In this document: piece after piece, positions 44,191 to 53,158 of the stretch
Position numbering within the stretch: the stretch's first letter is position 1
Layout: each line of letters opens with the position of its first letter
Assembly (NCBI RefSeq): GCF_001012825.1
Contig: NZ_LCZJ02000018.1
Location: 487,122 to 551,121, forward strand
Length of the DNA: 64,000 bases
From: Paenibacillus etheri
Lineage (GTDB): Bacteria; Bacillota; Bacilli; Paenibacillales; Paenibacillaceae
Direction: 5' to 3'
Notes under the pieces: generated by a model
The model's input: only the letters and a program-made list of their open reading frames with translations
Databases searched by the model: none
What the model was told of the DNA's origin: nothing
Position numbers and translations under genes: made by a program

Positions 44191-44233
44191 GAATACAGGT
44201 TACTTCTGCTCAATGCAGCTGTAACCTGTATTC
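44191..44233. terminator. 13-bp inverted repeat at the convergent nagA/AraC ends
   Basis: GAATACAGGTTAC (44191-44203) and GTAACCTGTATTC (44221-44233) form a perfect stem around a 17-base loop. It overlaps the end of the AraC gene. T-runs are lacking, so it may be only a partial terminator. Confidence 0.55.
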
Positions 44234-44983
44234 ATGTGCGGTTATGCCAAACACGCTTTTAAAATGCCGGTTCAAATGGGTTAGATCCACAAATCCGCAC
44301 TCTGCCACGGCTGCATAGATATCCTTGGATTTCTCAATGGACTGCTTGGCATGCTCTACTTTGCAATTTAAGAAAAATTGATAAGGCGATATACCTGTAT
44401 GCAATTTAAACGCTCGAATAAATTGAAATTTGGATAGATCAAACTCTTTACAGAGGTCGTCTAGCTTCAGTACATGCTCCAAGCTGCAGTACATCATTTC
44501 TTTCGCTTTTTTGACGAGGTTATTATTCGTTCTGCGGTCGGTAATGATTTCAGTATGGGATACTAGATCCAGCAGAGTTAATAACAGCTCATTGCACAAC
44601 GACTCCTCTTTACCATTCTGAATGGCATGACTTAGCGCCAATATGCACTGAGCCAATTTATTGTCATATAGGATAGGGGAGGAAAAGTGTAGTTCTTTTT
44701 TTCCTAGTATCTCTTGTATTAAGGTTGGCTTGATATAAAGCATAACATAATCAATACCTGCTCTATCATACGAACTGCCGTCATGCGTTTGCTCTGGATT
44801 AAATAGCATTACACCATTTTTATGAGAGGATTGCAAGCTACCATCAAGGTTATATTGCTGGATGCCACGTAAGGTGACGCCGATTGCATATTCCTCGTGG
44901 CAATGCTTTTTATATGTGAAATCAGTAAGGCTGGCGGATAAGGACAGGATCTCTGCTGACTTTTTATAATTGAATTTCTCCAC
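44210..44983 (-). CDS. AraC-family transcriptional regulator
   Basis: This 257-residue protein has an N-terminal AraC-binding cupin (residues ~10-145, CHEEYAIGVTLRGIQQYNLD) and a C-terminal AraC double helix-turn-helix (LDDLCKEFDLSKFQFIRAFK; VAECGFVDLTHLNRHFKSVF). It starts with GTG 44983 after GGAGG. The LysE exporter gene ends 19 bases before it on the same strand; this AraC-LysE pair is common in Gram-positive bacteria, and the regulator likely controls the exporter. Confidence 0.88.
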   Translation of the reverse strand: MEKFNYKKSAEILSLSASLTDFTYKKHCHEEYAIGVTLRGIQQYNLDGSLQSSHKNGVMLFNPEQTHDGSSYDRAGIDYVMLYIKPTLIQEILGKKELHFSSPILYDNKLAQCILALSHAIQNGKEESLCNELLLTLLDLVSHTEIITDRRTNNNLVKKAKEMMYCSLEHVLKLDDLCKEFDLSKFQFIRAFKLHTGISPYQFFLNCKVEHAKQSIEKSKDIYAAVAECGFVDLTHLNRHFKSVFGITAHEYRLQLH

Positions 44984-45002
44984 GTTCTTAACCTCCGCGA
45001 CT

Positions 45003-45584
45003 TTATAGAATTCCTGATATCATAATGGCCGAGTATACTAAAAAAAGTGCCATCAGCGTATTTAGAACTTTTTGATGATTTTGCAGAAATCTTCTGAAGA
45101 TCGTACCAAAAATAACCCACGTTGTGAATGCGAAAAATCCGATCACCGTTATAATTATAACAAATAGGGTCAAGGCAAGTGATGAAGTGTAGAAGGGCAT
45201 TACGTAGCTGGGAATGACGGTTAGCGTAAATAACAGCACTTTAGGATTCACAAACTGCATGAGCAAGCCCGAGCGAAAATTGGCATTTGGGTTAGGCTGA
45301 TCGTCCATTGCACCCATCTTAAAGATTTTATAAGCTAGATAGAGCATATATAAACTCCCAATGACTTGCATAATGATCAGGAGATTGGGGATGACCTCAA
45401 TCAGAACACGGTTCAGCAGGGTAGAAAGAATAAGCAATAATCCAAAAGCCATCGTGGCTCCGTATACATATTTCATAGATTTCTTAGCCCCGGAATGTTG
45501 CACGGAAGAAAGAATAACAATATTGGCAGGACCGGGTGTAAATGTAGCTACAACGCAATAGATCAGAAAGGAAATTATATTCAT
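45003..45584 (-). CDS. LysE/RhtB-family amino-acid exporter
   Basis: This 193-residue membrane protein has about six helices and the family start IYCVVATFTPGPANIVILSS near residues 7-26, then GSLYMLYLAYKIFK and FVNPKVLLFTLTVIPSY. It probably exports an amino acid or related small molecule. CTGGAGGT precedes the ATG. It is the first gene of a two-gene unit with the AraC regulator. Confidence 0.88.
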   Translation of the reverse strand: MNIISFLIYCVVATFTPGPANIVILSSVQHSGAKKSMKYVYGATMAFGLLLILSTLLNRVLIEVIPNLLIIMQVIGSLYMLYLAYKIFKMGAMDDQPNPNANFRSGLLMQFVNPKVLLFTLTVIPSYVMPFYTSSLALTLFVIIITVIGFFAFTTWVIFGTIFRRFLQNHQKVLNTLMALFLVYSAIMISGIL

Positions 45585-45670
45585 GGTGACCTCCAGTAAA
45601 AGTTGTCTTATGAATATAAACCTCTTAACTAGATTGTTTATAGTATATTATTGCAGGGGTGATCAACATA

Positions 45671-46213
45671 ATGATAAAGACAAATCATTTTAGCATAGCT
45701 GTACTTACCAAGGCTGATTATGAATCTACATGCCAGGTGTTTGAAGAATCTATATTAGATGCCTTTAACCAAGAGGGATTAGAGCACTTACAAGAGGATA
45801 TTCAAAGTGAAATTGATGTAAAAAAGCAAAAGGCGCTATCTTCACTGGAACAGGCAAACTCGAATACTTATTTCTTTATCGCTAAAATAGATGGGACGGT
45901 TGTGGGTACGATTTCCTATGGTCCCTGTGGCGAGACTATTCAAATCTGTGCAGAACATCAGTTGGATCATTTGGGGGAATTGGGTAGTTTATACGTGTTG
46001 CCAAGTTATCAGGGTCAAGGGATAGGTTCGGCATTAATTAAGGAAATGATGACATTTCTAAACGAACAAGGGATCGGGCAATTTTGCTTGGACAGTGGAT
46101 ATAAACGCGCACAAATCAAGTGGCAGCATAAATTTGGGGAGCCTTTTAAGGTGGTAAAAGACTATTGGGGACCTGATTCCGTTCATATGGTTTGGTTGTG
46201 TAATGTAAGGTAG
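45671..46213 (+). CDS. GNAT family acetyltransferase
   Basis: This 180-residue protein has the acetyl-CoA motif YVLPSYQGQGIGSALIKEMM near 112-131, preceded by GELGSLY. AGGGGTGA precedes the ATG at 45671. The acceptor is not known. It is monocistronic. Confidence 0.85.
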   Translation: MIKTNHFSIAVLTKADYESTCQVFEESILDAFNQEGLEHLQEDIQSEIDVKKQKALSSLEQANSNTYFFIAKIDGTVVGTISYGPCGETIQICAEHQLDHLGELGSLYVLPSYQGQGIGSALIKEMMTFLNEQGIGQFCLDSGYKRAQIKWQHKFGEPFKVVKDYWGPDSVHMVWLCNVR

Positions 46214-46255
46214 CCTTTAAATGGAAATCGTATATCATATGGAATGGTTGTGTCG

Positions 46256-46325
46256 TGATATTATATATCAAATGTCGCATTTTCCTACTAATAAAGGGTT
46301 ATGTTATGTGATATTTTATTAGTAG
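46256..46325. promoter_or_regulatory. two inverted repeats upstream of the Gfo/Idh operon
   Basis: TGATAT (46256-46261) and ATATCA (46265-46270) are arms of a small inverted repeat. CTACTAATAAA (46285-46295) and TTTATTAGTAG (46315-46325) are perfect 11-base arms separated by 19 bases. Both lie in the leader of the dehydrogenase-AraC operon and may be operator sites. Confidence 0.45.
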
Positions 46326-46361
46326 ATGTCAGAATAACATATATACGGGAGGCACAAGCAA

Positions 46362-47348
46362 ATGACGATAAGAATGGGTAAGATTAGCTATTGGCATGTA
46401 CATGCTTGGGACTATACGAAGCAAGCTCAAGAGCATGAGGATACTGTATTGGCAGCGGTTTGGGATGAAGATGCTGAACGTGGGAAAAAAGCTGCTGAAA
46501 GCTTAAATGTTCCTTTTTTCGAATCACTGGATGACCTGCTTGCGCAAAAGGATATAGATGCCGTCATAGTGGATGCGCCGACCAATGTGCATAGAGATGT
46601 AATCATTGCTGCGGCTAAAGCAGGTAAACATATTTTTACGGAAAAAGTAATTGCCCCCACACATAAAGAAGTTGAAGAGATCATCCGTGCAGTGGAAGAG
46701 AACGATGTGAAGTTGACCGTCTCCTTGCCTCGTCTAAATGATGGATACACATTAACGATTCAAGAAGTTCTAAGTCAAGAACTGCTCGGAGAGATCACTT
46801 ACGTTAGAGTTCGCTTATCCCATAATGGGGCTACAGAAAACTGGCTTCCCGATCATTTCTATAGCTTGGAACAATGTGGTGGCGGAGCTTTGATTGATCT
46901 TGGTTGTCATCCTATGTATTTGACGAAGCTTTTCTTAGGTCAAGATGTGACCGGTGTAAGTGCTAATTTTGGTTATGTAACGGGCAAGGAAGTAGAAGAT
47001 AATGCCGTGGTGACGCTATTTACGAATTCAGGAGCAATTGGTGTGGTCGAGGCTGGGTTTGTGAATAGTCATTCGCCGTTTACCATCGAGGTGCATGGAA
47101 CCGAGGGAACACTACTTTACGGAACACCAGAGGATAAGCTTCTTCTTAGAAGTAATAAATCCGCTGACAAAGAGGAAGGATGGAAAGAAGTAGCGCTACA
47201 TGCTAATCGTGAAAGCGCATTCCATCAGTGGGTTAATCACATCCAAAATAATACTTTCGCCACCCAGAATGTACAAACTGCTGTGGAGCTTACGAGATTA
47301 ATGGAAGCGGCGAATCGTTCTGCTAAAGAAGCTCGTATGGTTCGGTGA
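46362..47348 (+). CDS. Gfo/Idh/MocA family oxidoreductase
   Basis: This 328-residue NAD(P)-dependent dehydrogenase has an N-terminal Rossmann fold and a C-terminal beta-sheet domain. AGKHIFTEKVIAPTHKE (near 87-103) is the EKP-like catalytic motif, with Val in place of Pro. GGGALIDLGCHPMYLTKLFL (near 170-190) is the substrate-side helix with His. The usual GxGxxG loop near the start is replaced by GKISYWHVHAWDY, so cofactor binding may differ. GGGAGGCAC precedes the ATG. An AraC gene and a second dehydrogenase follow in one operon, suggesting sugar or inositol catabolism. Confidence 0.85.
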   Translation: MTIRMGKISYWHVHAWDYTKQAQEHEDTVLAAVWDEDAERGKKAAESLNVPFFESLDDLLAQKDIDAVIVDAPTNVHRDVIIAAAKAGKHIFTEKVIAPTHKEVEEIIRAVEENDVKLTVSLPRLNDGYTLTIQEVLSQELLGEITYVRVRLSHNGATENWLPDHFYSLEQCGGGALIDLGCHPMYLTKLFLGQDVTGVSANFGYVTGKEVEDNAVVTLFTNSGAIGVVEAGFVNSHSPFTIEVHGTEGTLLYGTPEDKLLLRSNKSADKEEGWKEVALHANRESAFHQWVNHIQNNTFATQNVQTAVELTRLMEAANRSAKEARMVR

Positions 47349-47396
47349 GCAGATCTAGACGCTTAACCTGTCTCCACCTGTTAGGAGGATTTAACA

Positions 47397-48314
47397 TTGA
47401 GTAACTTTCCCTATGAGATGATGTTTGAGAAGCATGATATGCTCGAGCGATTGGATATTTCCATCGGGTGGGGACATTACGAAATTACAGTTCTTAGATT
47501 TCATTTGATCTCTTTTCCGCCGGGGAGAGTCATAGATTTCCATAATCATTCTGAATTCGAATTTCATTTTATTCCACGAGGAAAGGGAGAAGTTATTCTT
47601 GGCGAACTAAAATACCCCTTGTCGGAGGGCATGCTCTATTTAACCGGACCGGGTGTCATGCACCGCCAAGAGGCGGATCCAGAAGAATCGATGGAAGAAC
47701 TGTGTCTACATGTGGACATCAAAGAGAAGATTAGAGAGGACGTAGATCCTTGGGAGGTTGCGGAGGCTGAGACCTGTGTTCAGAAGCTAAAGCAGCTGCC
47801 ACTAGTTCCAGCACAAGATTATCACAGCGCTATGAAATGTTTTCTTGAAGCCTATGAAGCTTGTGAAGGTAAACTGACGGGATATTATACTTCCATTAAA
47901 CATCTCGTAATCAGCATTTTATTAAAGGCAGTAAGAGCTTATGATTCAGGTGGGATTCGAACAGAAGCGCCTGTTAGAGACATGTTAACTTATCGGTACC
48001 AATACGCCATTCAATATATGGAAGCTAATTATTCTGGAACCGTTACCTTGGAGAATGTTGCAGAAAAACTGAATATTAGCGCAAGGCAGCTGCAGCGAGT
48101 ATTTAAGCAAGTGGATGCTGACAGATCGTTTAGTCGATCGCTAGAGGACATTCGATTACAAGCGGTCTGCCGAAAGCTAGAAGAGAGTAATTATCCGATA
48201 GAGCAAATTGCTAAATCGGAGGGATTTACGAATGCAACGTATTTGCATATCGTATTCCGCAAGCGTTTGGGCATGACTCCAGCAACTTATCGAAATACAA
48301 AACAAACCAATTAA
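47397..48314 (+). CDS. AraC-family transcriptional regulator with cupin sensor
   Basis: This 305-residue regulator has a cupin (FPPGRVIDFHNHSEFEFHFI near 41-60) and a C-terminal AraC domain (ENVAEKLNISARQLQRVFKQ near 218-237; IAKSEGFTNATYLHIVFRKR). It starts with TTG 47397, eight bases after TAGGAGG. It lies between two Gfo/Idh dehydrogenase genes and ends 17 bases before the second, so it probably regulates the operon in response to its sugar substrate. Confidence 0.87.
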   Translation: MSNFPYEMMFEKHDMLERLDISIGWGHYEITVLRFHLISFPPGRVIDFHNHSEFEFHFIPRGKGEVILGELKYPLSEGMLYLTGPGVMHRQEADPEESMEELCLHVDIKEKIREDVDPWEVAEAETCVQKLKQLPLVPAQDYHSAMKCFLEAYEACEGKLTGYYTSIKHLVISILLKAVRAYDSGGIRTEAPVRDMLTYRYQYAIQYMEANYSGTVTLENVAEKLNISARQLQRVFKQVDADRSFSRSLEDIRLQAVCRKLEESNYPIEQIAKSEGFTNATYLHIVFRKRLGMTPATYRNTKQTN

Positions 48315-48331
48315 AAGTGAGGGTGAATGAT

Positions 48332-49414
48332 ATGAGTAAAGTGTTTCGCGTAGGAATTATTGGATGTGGTGGAATTGCGAATGGCAAGCATCTTCCAAGT
48401 TTGAGTAAGCAAAGTAAAGTAGAGATCGTAGCTTTTTGTGACATTATTAAAGAACGTGCTGAAGAAGCGGCGGAGAAATACGGAACTAGCGAAGCTGCTG
48501 TCTATACGGATTACACAGAACTATTAAAAGATCATTCGATTGATATTATTCATGTGCTTACGCCGAATGATGCGCATGCAGAAATTTCAATTGATGCTCT
48601 AGAAGCAGGAAAACACGTCATGTGCGAAAAACCAATGGCGAAGACGGCAGCAGATGCCAAACGAATGGTGGAAGCAGCGAAACGTACAGGCAAGAAATTA
48701 ACCATTGGATATGACAATCGCTACAGAGAAGACAGTTTGTATTTGAAAAAAGCATGTGAATCCGGGGAGCTCGGACATATTTATTTTGCAAAGGCACATG
48801 CCATCAGACGGAGAGCTGTACCGACATGGGGAGTATTCCTCGATGAAGAGAAGCAAGGCGGCGGACCGCTTATTGACATCGGAACCCATGCATTGGATCT
48901 AACCCTTTGGATGATGGATAACTATAAACCGAAAGTCGTGCTGGGTACCAAATATCATGAACTGTCTCAAAAAGAAGAGGCTGCAAACGCATGGGGGCCA
49001 TGGGATCCGAAGAAATTCACCGTTGAAGACTCAGCCTTTGGAATGATCGTGATGGAGAATGGCGCTACGATTATGCTGGAAGCGAGCTGGGCGCTCAATT
49101 CACTGGATGTGCATGAAGCGAAATGCAGCTTAAGCGGGACGGAAGCTGGCGCCGATATGAAAGACGGGCTTAGAATTAATGGAGAGAAATTCAGCAAGCT
49201 GTACACCAATAAAATCGAGCTTGGTGCAGGTGGTGTAGCCTACTATGAAGGTAAAGCAGAAAGTGCACCTGACATCGAATTAAGAAAGTGGATCGAAGCC
49301 ATCGAACAGGATAAAGACCCGGTTGTAACTCCTGAACAGGCTTATGTTGTTTCGCAAATATTAGAAGCGATTTATGAATCTGCACAGACAGGTAAGGCCG
49401 TGTATTTGGATTAG
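48332..49414 (+). CDS. Gfo/Idh/MocA family oxidoreductase
   Basis: This 360-residue dehydrogenase has a complete Rossmann loop, VGIIGCGGIANGKHLPSL near 7-24, the catalytic motif AGKHVMCEKPMAKTAADAKR near 90-109 with Lys in EKP, and GGGPLIDIGTHALDLTLWMM near 173-192 with His. GAGGGTGA precedes the ATG at 48332. With its partner and AraC it forms a small catabolic operon, ending at a terminator near 49482. Confidence 0.9.
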   Translation: MSKVFRVGIIGCGGIANGKHLPSLSKQSKVEIVAFCDIIKERAEEAAEKYGTSEAAVYTDYTELLKDHSIDIIHVLTPNDAHAEISIDALEAGKHVMCEKPMAKTAADAKRMVEAAKRTGKKLTIGYDNRYREDSLYLKKACESGELGHIYFAKAHAIRRRAVPTWGVFLDEEKQGGGPLIDIGTHALDLTLWMMDNYKPKVVLGTKYHELSQKEEAANAWGPWDPKKFTVEDSAFGMIVMENGATIMLEASWALNSLDVHEAKCSLSGTEAGADMKDGLRINGEKFSKLYTNKIELGAGGVAYYEGKAESAPDIELRKWIEAIEQDKDPVVTPEQAYVVSQILEAIYESAQTGKAVYLD

Positions 49415-49481
49415 ATTTTAACAAGTACAGCGATATAGAGTAATATCCACTTGTGATTTATTGATAGGGATTTGAGACAAG

Positions 49482-49520
49482 ACTCTCTCTTTACTGGGAG
49501 AGTTTTTTTGTTTTTTTTTT
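49482..49520 (+). terminator. Rho-independent terminator of the Gfo/Idh operon
   Basis: ACTCTC pairs with GAGAGT and is followed by seven T, a G and ten more T. The remaining gap to the next gene (to 49772) shows no other gene. Confidence 0.7.
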
Positions 49521-49772
49521 GCTTGAATAAATACTGGGTAATAGGGGTGTAAATCATGGATACTATAGATCGTAAGACTCGACAGCTTTTTTATGAGTTA
49601 CTCCATAGTTTTACAAAACCTTCTTTTTCTCAATAAGTTATTTATGGAAACGATAGTATAATATTCCTAAAGGGGAGTGGTGAAGTTTAATACAGCAAGA
49701 GGGTTCATGAATTAGAAATTGGTTAGAAACATTGCGTTTATTAAGGATGCGAAGGAGTTTAGAGAATATACT

Positions 49773-52700
49773 ATGAATTTATTTAAGAGAGTGGTCCCAA
49801 GGAATATAACATTGATTGTTTTAATACTACTGCTAATTACCGGAACGTTTATTACCGCAGTTCCTTCTGCTAAAGCCTTAGAAGTAGGGAATCAGGATGC
49901 TAATACCGGTGTGAAAGTGCAAAAGATTGTTGCTAGCAATCTTCAATCCTATGCTTTAGATACCCAAGGAAATCTGTGGGCTTGGGGTCAATATAATAAC
50001 TTTGGGGAGATAGGGAACGCAGTTCCTCAAGAAGTTTCTTTCTTTAAAGATAAGCCAATTAAAGATATTCAAGGTGGCAACCAATTTCTACAGGTGCTTC
50101 TAAAAGACGGTACGGTATGGGGACGGTTTAACTATTCAAAAGATACTGCATCATTTAGTCAGATTAAAGGCCTTAAGCAGATCGTACAGATCAGCGATGC
50201 CGCGGCGTATGTTTATGCCACACAGAGTGATGGTACCGTCTGGTTGTATGTGCCTTCTGAACCCGGCAAAGCAGCGGTAAAAAGACCTGAGCTTTCAAAT
50301 GCTGGCTTTAAGGCATTCTTTGATACATACGCTATTAAAAACGATGGAACAGTCTGGAGTATCGGTAATAAATCATCGGTTCCTATCCAGGTTGAAGGTC
50401 TTTCTGGTATCAAAAAGATTATAGATGGACAAACGAATCAGCCCAATTATGCTTTGTCAGAAGAGGGACAGGTATGGGGCTGGGGTGTCTCAACCATTTA
50501 TACTTCAAGTCCAAACACAGGTGTAATCAATCTCAAGCTTCTGCAGGGAGAAGAAGGTGCAGTTGAACGGATTGAAGGGTTAGAGGGCATTCAAGATATT
50601 ACTTCTGGAGAGAACTTTTACACCGTTCTGAAAGAGGATAGGACAGTCTGGGCCTGGGGTTTCAATGATCGAAACCAACTGGGAGATGGGACTACCAAGT
50701 ATTCTGTGCAACCGGTCAAGGTTTCAAATCTGAACAATGCCGTTGGATTGAGTAACGGATGTATGGCGGCTCATTCATTTGCGCTTCTGGCGGACGGAAG
50801 TGCTGTAACTTGGGGAGATAACTCCAAGCAGCAGTCTGGTACCGGTTCAGATCAAAAGACTATTCCTACTCCGCAAGAAGTTGCCTTTTCCGCGTTAACA
50901 GGGGATGCAGAGAAGCAGTTCACATTTACTTTTGATGGTGTTAAGGGAAACGAGCTAGGGCAAGCTGCAAGCAATGGTAAAGGTCTGGTTATTATTCCTA
51001 AGCTGACGGGATTACTTGTATCTAAAGATGGAGGTGCAACCTGGAGTACAAGGCCTTTACCGATCAATTCAAGCAAAATAAGTATCACTTATCAACATGA
51101 TCGCTTCTTTTTAAGTGATCAGAATTTAAGCTTGCCTCATCTGTATTATTCTTTGGATGGAGAAAAGTGGATCGAAACAGCAGTTGAACTACAGTCATCG
51201 GTATTGAAAGCTCACACGATCACTTGGCAGAATAATCAATTTATTCTGTTGTCTTATCCGGATCAGACCATGAAGACGGAAGTTTACACTTCCACGGACG
51301 GAAGTATGTGGAACTTGCAAGGAACGGTTGGTGAACGTCTGGATCAGATTTACTGGAACGGTAAGCGTTATTTAATGACTTACGGGGGATATGCGTACTA
51401 TGGCTCCGCGAGTACTCGAAATCAATTCCTTTATATTCCGAGTGATAAACGAAATGTTGAGCTGATTGTGTATACATCCGATAATTTAAGCCAGTGGACC
51501 CAACAGTCTGGTAAAGTAAATAACAATCTGAAATATAAAGCAACAATAAATGGAAAACCGATTCGTAACTATTGGTTGACCTTTGATGAGCTTCAGTCTG
51601 ATGGCACACTTGTATTTTATGATACCGAAGGCAATAACCTCAGTACTAAGGATGGGATTAATTTCAAGCTTGTGAGAACTTCAGATATGTTCTCCGGTCT
51701 GTACAGCCGCAGCGAAATATTCTGGAATGGCAAGCAATACCTAATCTATGCTACTCGATTTCGCGAAGAGGGTATAGTGTTTGTATCCACTGATAAAGTG
51801 AATTGGCAGCAGCAGAAAATTCCTAATATGCCTCTGGGGATGATGGTGACCTATACCGGGAAATATTTTGTTGGTTATTCGGGTACCCGTCTGGCCGTAT
51901 CCAAAGACGGTTTAAAGTGGGATTTAAAGCAGAGTGGGAAGCCAGATGCTTCCTTCAATCAGGTTGTAAAAGGGAACGGAACATATGTAGCCGTTGGATC
52001 ACTCTATACGTATGCAGTTCCAACTGTTGCAACTAGTAAGGACGGAAAGAATTGGCAGCAGATTCTGCTGGGTAACAGGGAGGATACTACAGTAAACGGT
52101 CTGACCTCCGTGGCTTGGAACGGTAACGTTTTTGTAGCGGTAGGATTGCAATATGCCTGGACATCCAAAGATGGTATTGCTTGGAACAGAAACAATAAGC
52201 CTCTGGATGCCGAAATGAAACATGTGATTTGGACTGGCAAACATTATGTAGCTATCGGGCATGCTAAAGGCAATGATAAGAAGTCGATGATTTACTCTTC
52301 AGAGAACGGAACAACCTGGAAAAAAGTCTATGACTGGTCTGGTAAGCTGACGGACATTGCAACTCATAACGGAACCACTGTTGTAGTCGGAACTAATGGC
52401 AGCAAAGCCATCGTTGTGCAGAGTACTAATTTAACCAAATGGAATCTGCAGACCTTTACACTGGGGAATGACCTTCCTAATTGGAAGCAACAGCAGAACG
52501 ACTATGAAGAAGCTTACACTTTCTTGAATGTACAATGGGCGAAGGATAAATTCATCATTGTATCGGATCATATTTATAGCTCAACTAATGGTCTGCAATG
52601 GACAGCAGTAAAGGGACAATATGATGAATATATAAAAACCCATGCCGCCAGCAGTAACGCTAGTAGATTGGTCTGGACAGGAATAGATTACCGGTTCATA

Positions 52701-52853
52701 AGCAGCAACAGAATTGGAGTCTCGAAGGATTTAAAGAGCTGGGACTTTTATGAGCATAATGAATTCTATAATTTTAATGAAATGCTTTGGACAGGAACTG
52801 ATATGTTGGTGACTGGAGCTGGTGGATTGCTAGTGCATTTGCGCGAAAACTAA
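49773..52853 (+). CDS. large secreted RCC1/BNR-repeat protein
   Basis: Read from ATG 49773 the 1026-residue protein has a signal peptide (MNLFKRVVPRNITLIVLILL..., cleavage after AKA near 35). Residues ~45-385 carry RCC1-like propeller repeats (TVWAWGFNDRNQLGDGTTKY; VTWGDNSKQQSGTG). Residues ~400-1020 contain many Asp-box-like SxDGxxW repeats (SKDGGATWS, STDGSMWN, SKDGKNWQ, SSENGTTWK), the mark of BNR/sialidase-type propellers. It probably makes two beta-propellers outside the cell for binding. The start is uncertain: GGAG lies 17 bases upstream, and the ORF could begin at TTG 49719. Ligand unknown. Confidence 0.82.
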   Translation: MNLFKRVVPRNITLIVLILLLITGTFITAVPSAKALEVGNQDANTGVKVQKIVASNLQSYALDTQGNLWAWGQYNNFGEIGNAVPQEVSFFKDKPIKDIQGGNQFLQVLLKDGTVWGRFNYSKDTASFSQIKGLKQIVQISDAAAYVYATQSDGTVWLYVPSEPGKAAVKRPELSNAGFKAFFDTYAIKNDGTVWSIGNKSSVPIQVEGLSGIKKIIDGQTNQPNYALSEEGQVWGWGVSTIYTSSPNTGVINLKLLQGEEGAVERIEGLEGIQDITSGENFYTVLKEDRTVWAWGFNDRNQLGDGTTKYSVQPVKVSNLNNAVGLSNGCMAAHSFALLADGSAVTWGDNSKQQSGTGSDQKTIPTPQEVAFSALTGDAEKQFTFTFDGVKGNELGQAASNGKGLVIIPKLTGLLVSKDGGATWSTRPLPINSSKISITYQHDRFFLSDQNLSLPHLYYSLDGEKWIETAVELQSSVLKAHTITWQNNQFILLSYPDQTMKTEVYTSTDGSMWNLQGTVGERLDQIYWNGKRYLMTYGGYAYYGSASTRNQFLYIPSDKRNVELIVYTSDNLSQWTQQSGKVNNNLKYKATINGKPIRNYWLTFDELQSDGTLVFYDTEGNNLSTKDGINFKLVRTSDMFSGLYSRSEIFWNGKQYLIYATRFREEGIVFVSTDKVNWQQQKIPNMPLGMMVTYTGKYFVGYSGTRLAVSKDGLKWDLKQSGKPDASFNQVVKGNGTYVAVGSLYTYAVPTVATSKDGKNWQQILLGNREDTTVNGLTSVAWNGNVFVAVGLQYAWTSKDGIAWNRNNKPLDAEMKHVIWTGKHYVAIGHAKGNDKKSMIYSSENGTTWKKVYDWSGKLTDIATHNGTTVVVGTNGSKAIVVQSTNLTKWNLQTFTLGNDLPNWKQQQNDYEEAYTFLNVQWAKDKFIIVSDHIYSSTNGLQWTAVKGQYDEYIKTHAASSNASRLVWTGIDYRFISSNRIGVSKDLKSWDFYEHNEFYNFNEMLWTGTDMLVTGAGGLLVHLREN

Positions 52854-52909
52854 TAGATTACGTAACGGGCGATTCTCACAAGTGATTTAAACTATTAGAA
52901 ACCTTATGG

Positions 52910-52954
52910 AAAAGACGAAACGTATTACATCAACAACTATGCGTTTCGTCTTTT
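52910..52954 (+). terminator. stem-loop terminator after the propeller protein gene
   Basis: AAAAGACGAAACG (52910-52922) and CGTTTCGTCTTTT (52942-52954) form a perfect 13-bp stem ending in a T-run. The rest of 52854-53158 holds only the next promoter region. Confidence 0.8.
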
Positions 52955-53158
52955 GGTATACATGAAATAAATAATCAGACCAACGAAATTTTGATGGAGC
53001 AGAAAGAATTTTTTATCAAGTTCTTTACCTCGTAACTGCCTTCCAATTAATAGTATAATAAGAACTCGTAGGAGTTATTTGAATAAAGTTGTAGAGATGT
53101 TATATAGACTAACTTTGTACGAGTACATACTCTATTTGAGGAATAAGGAGATGAGAAC

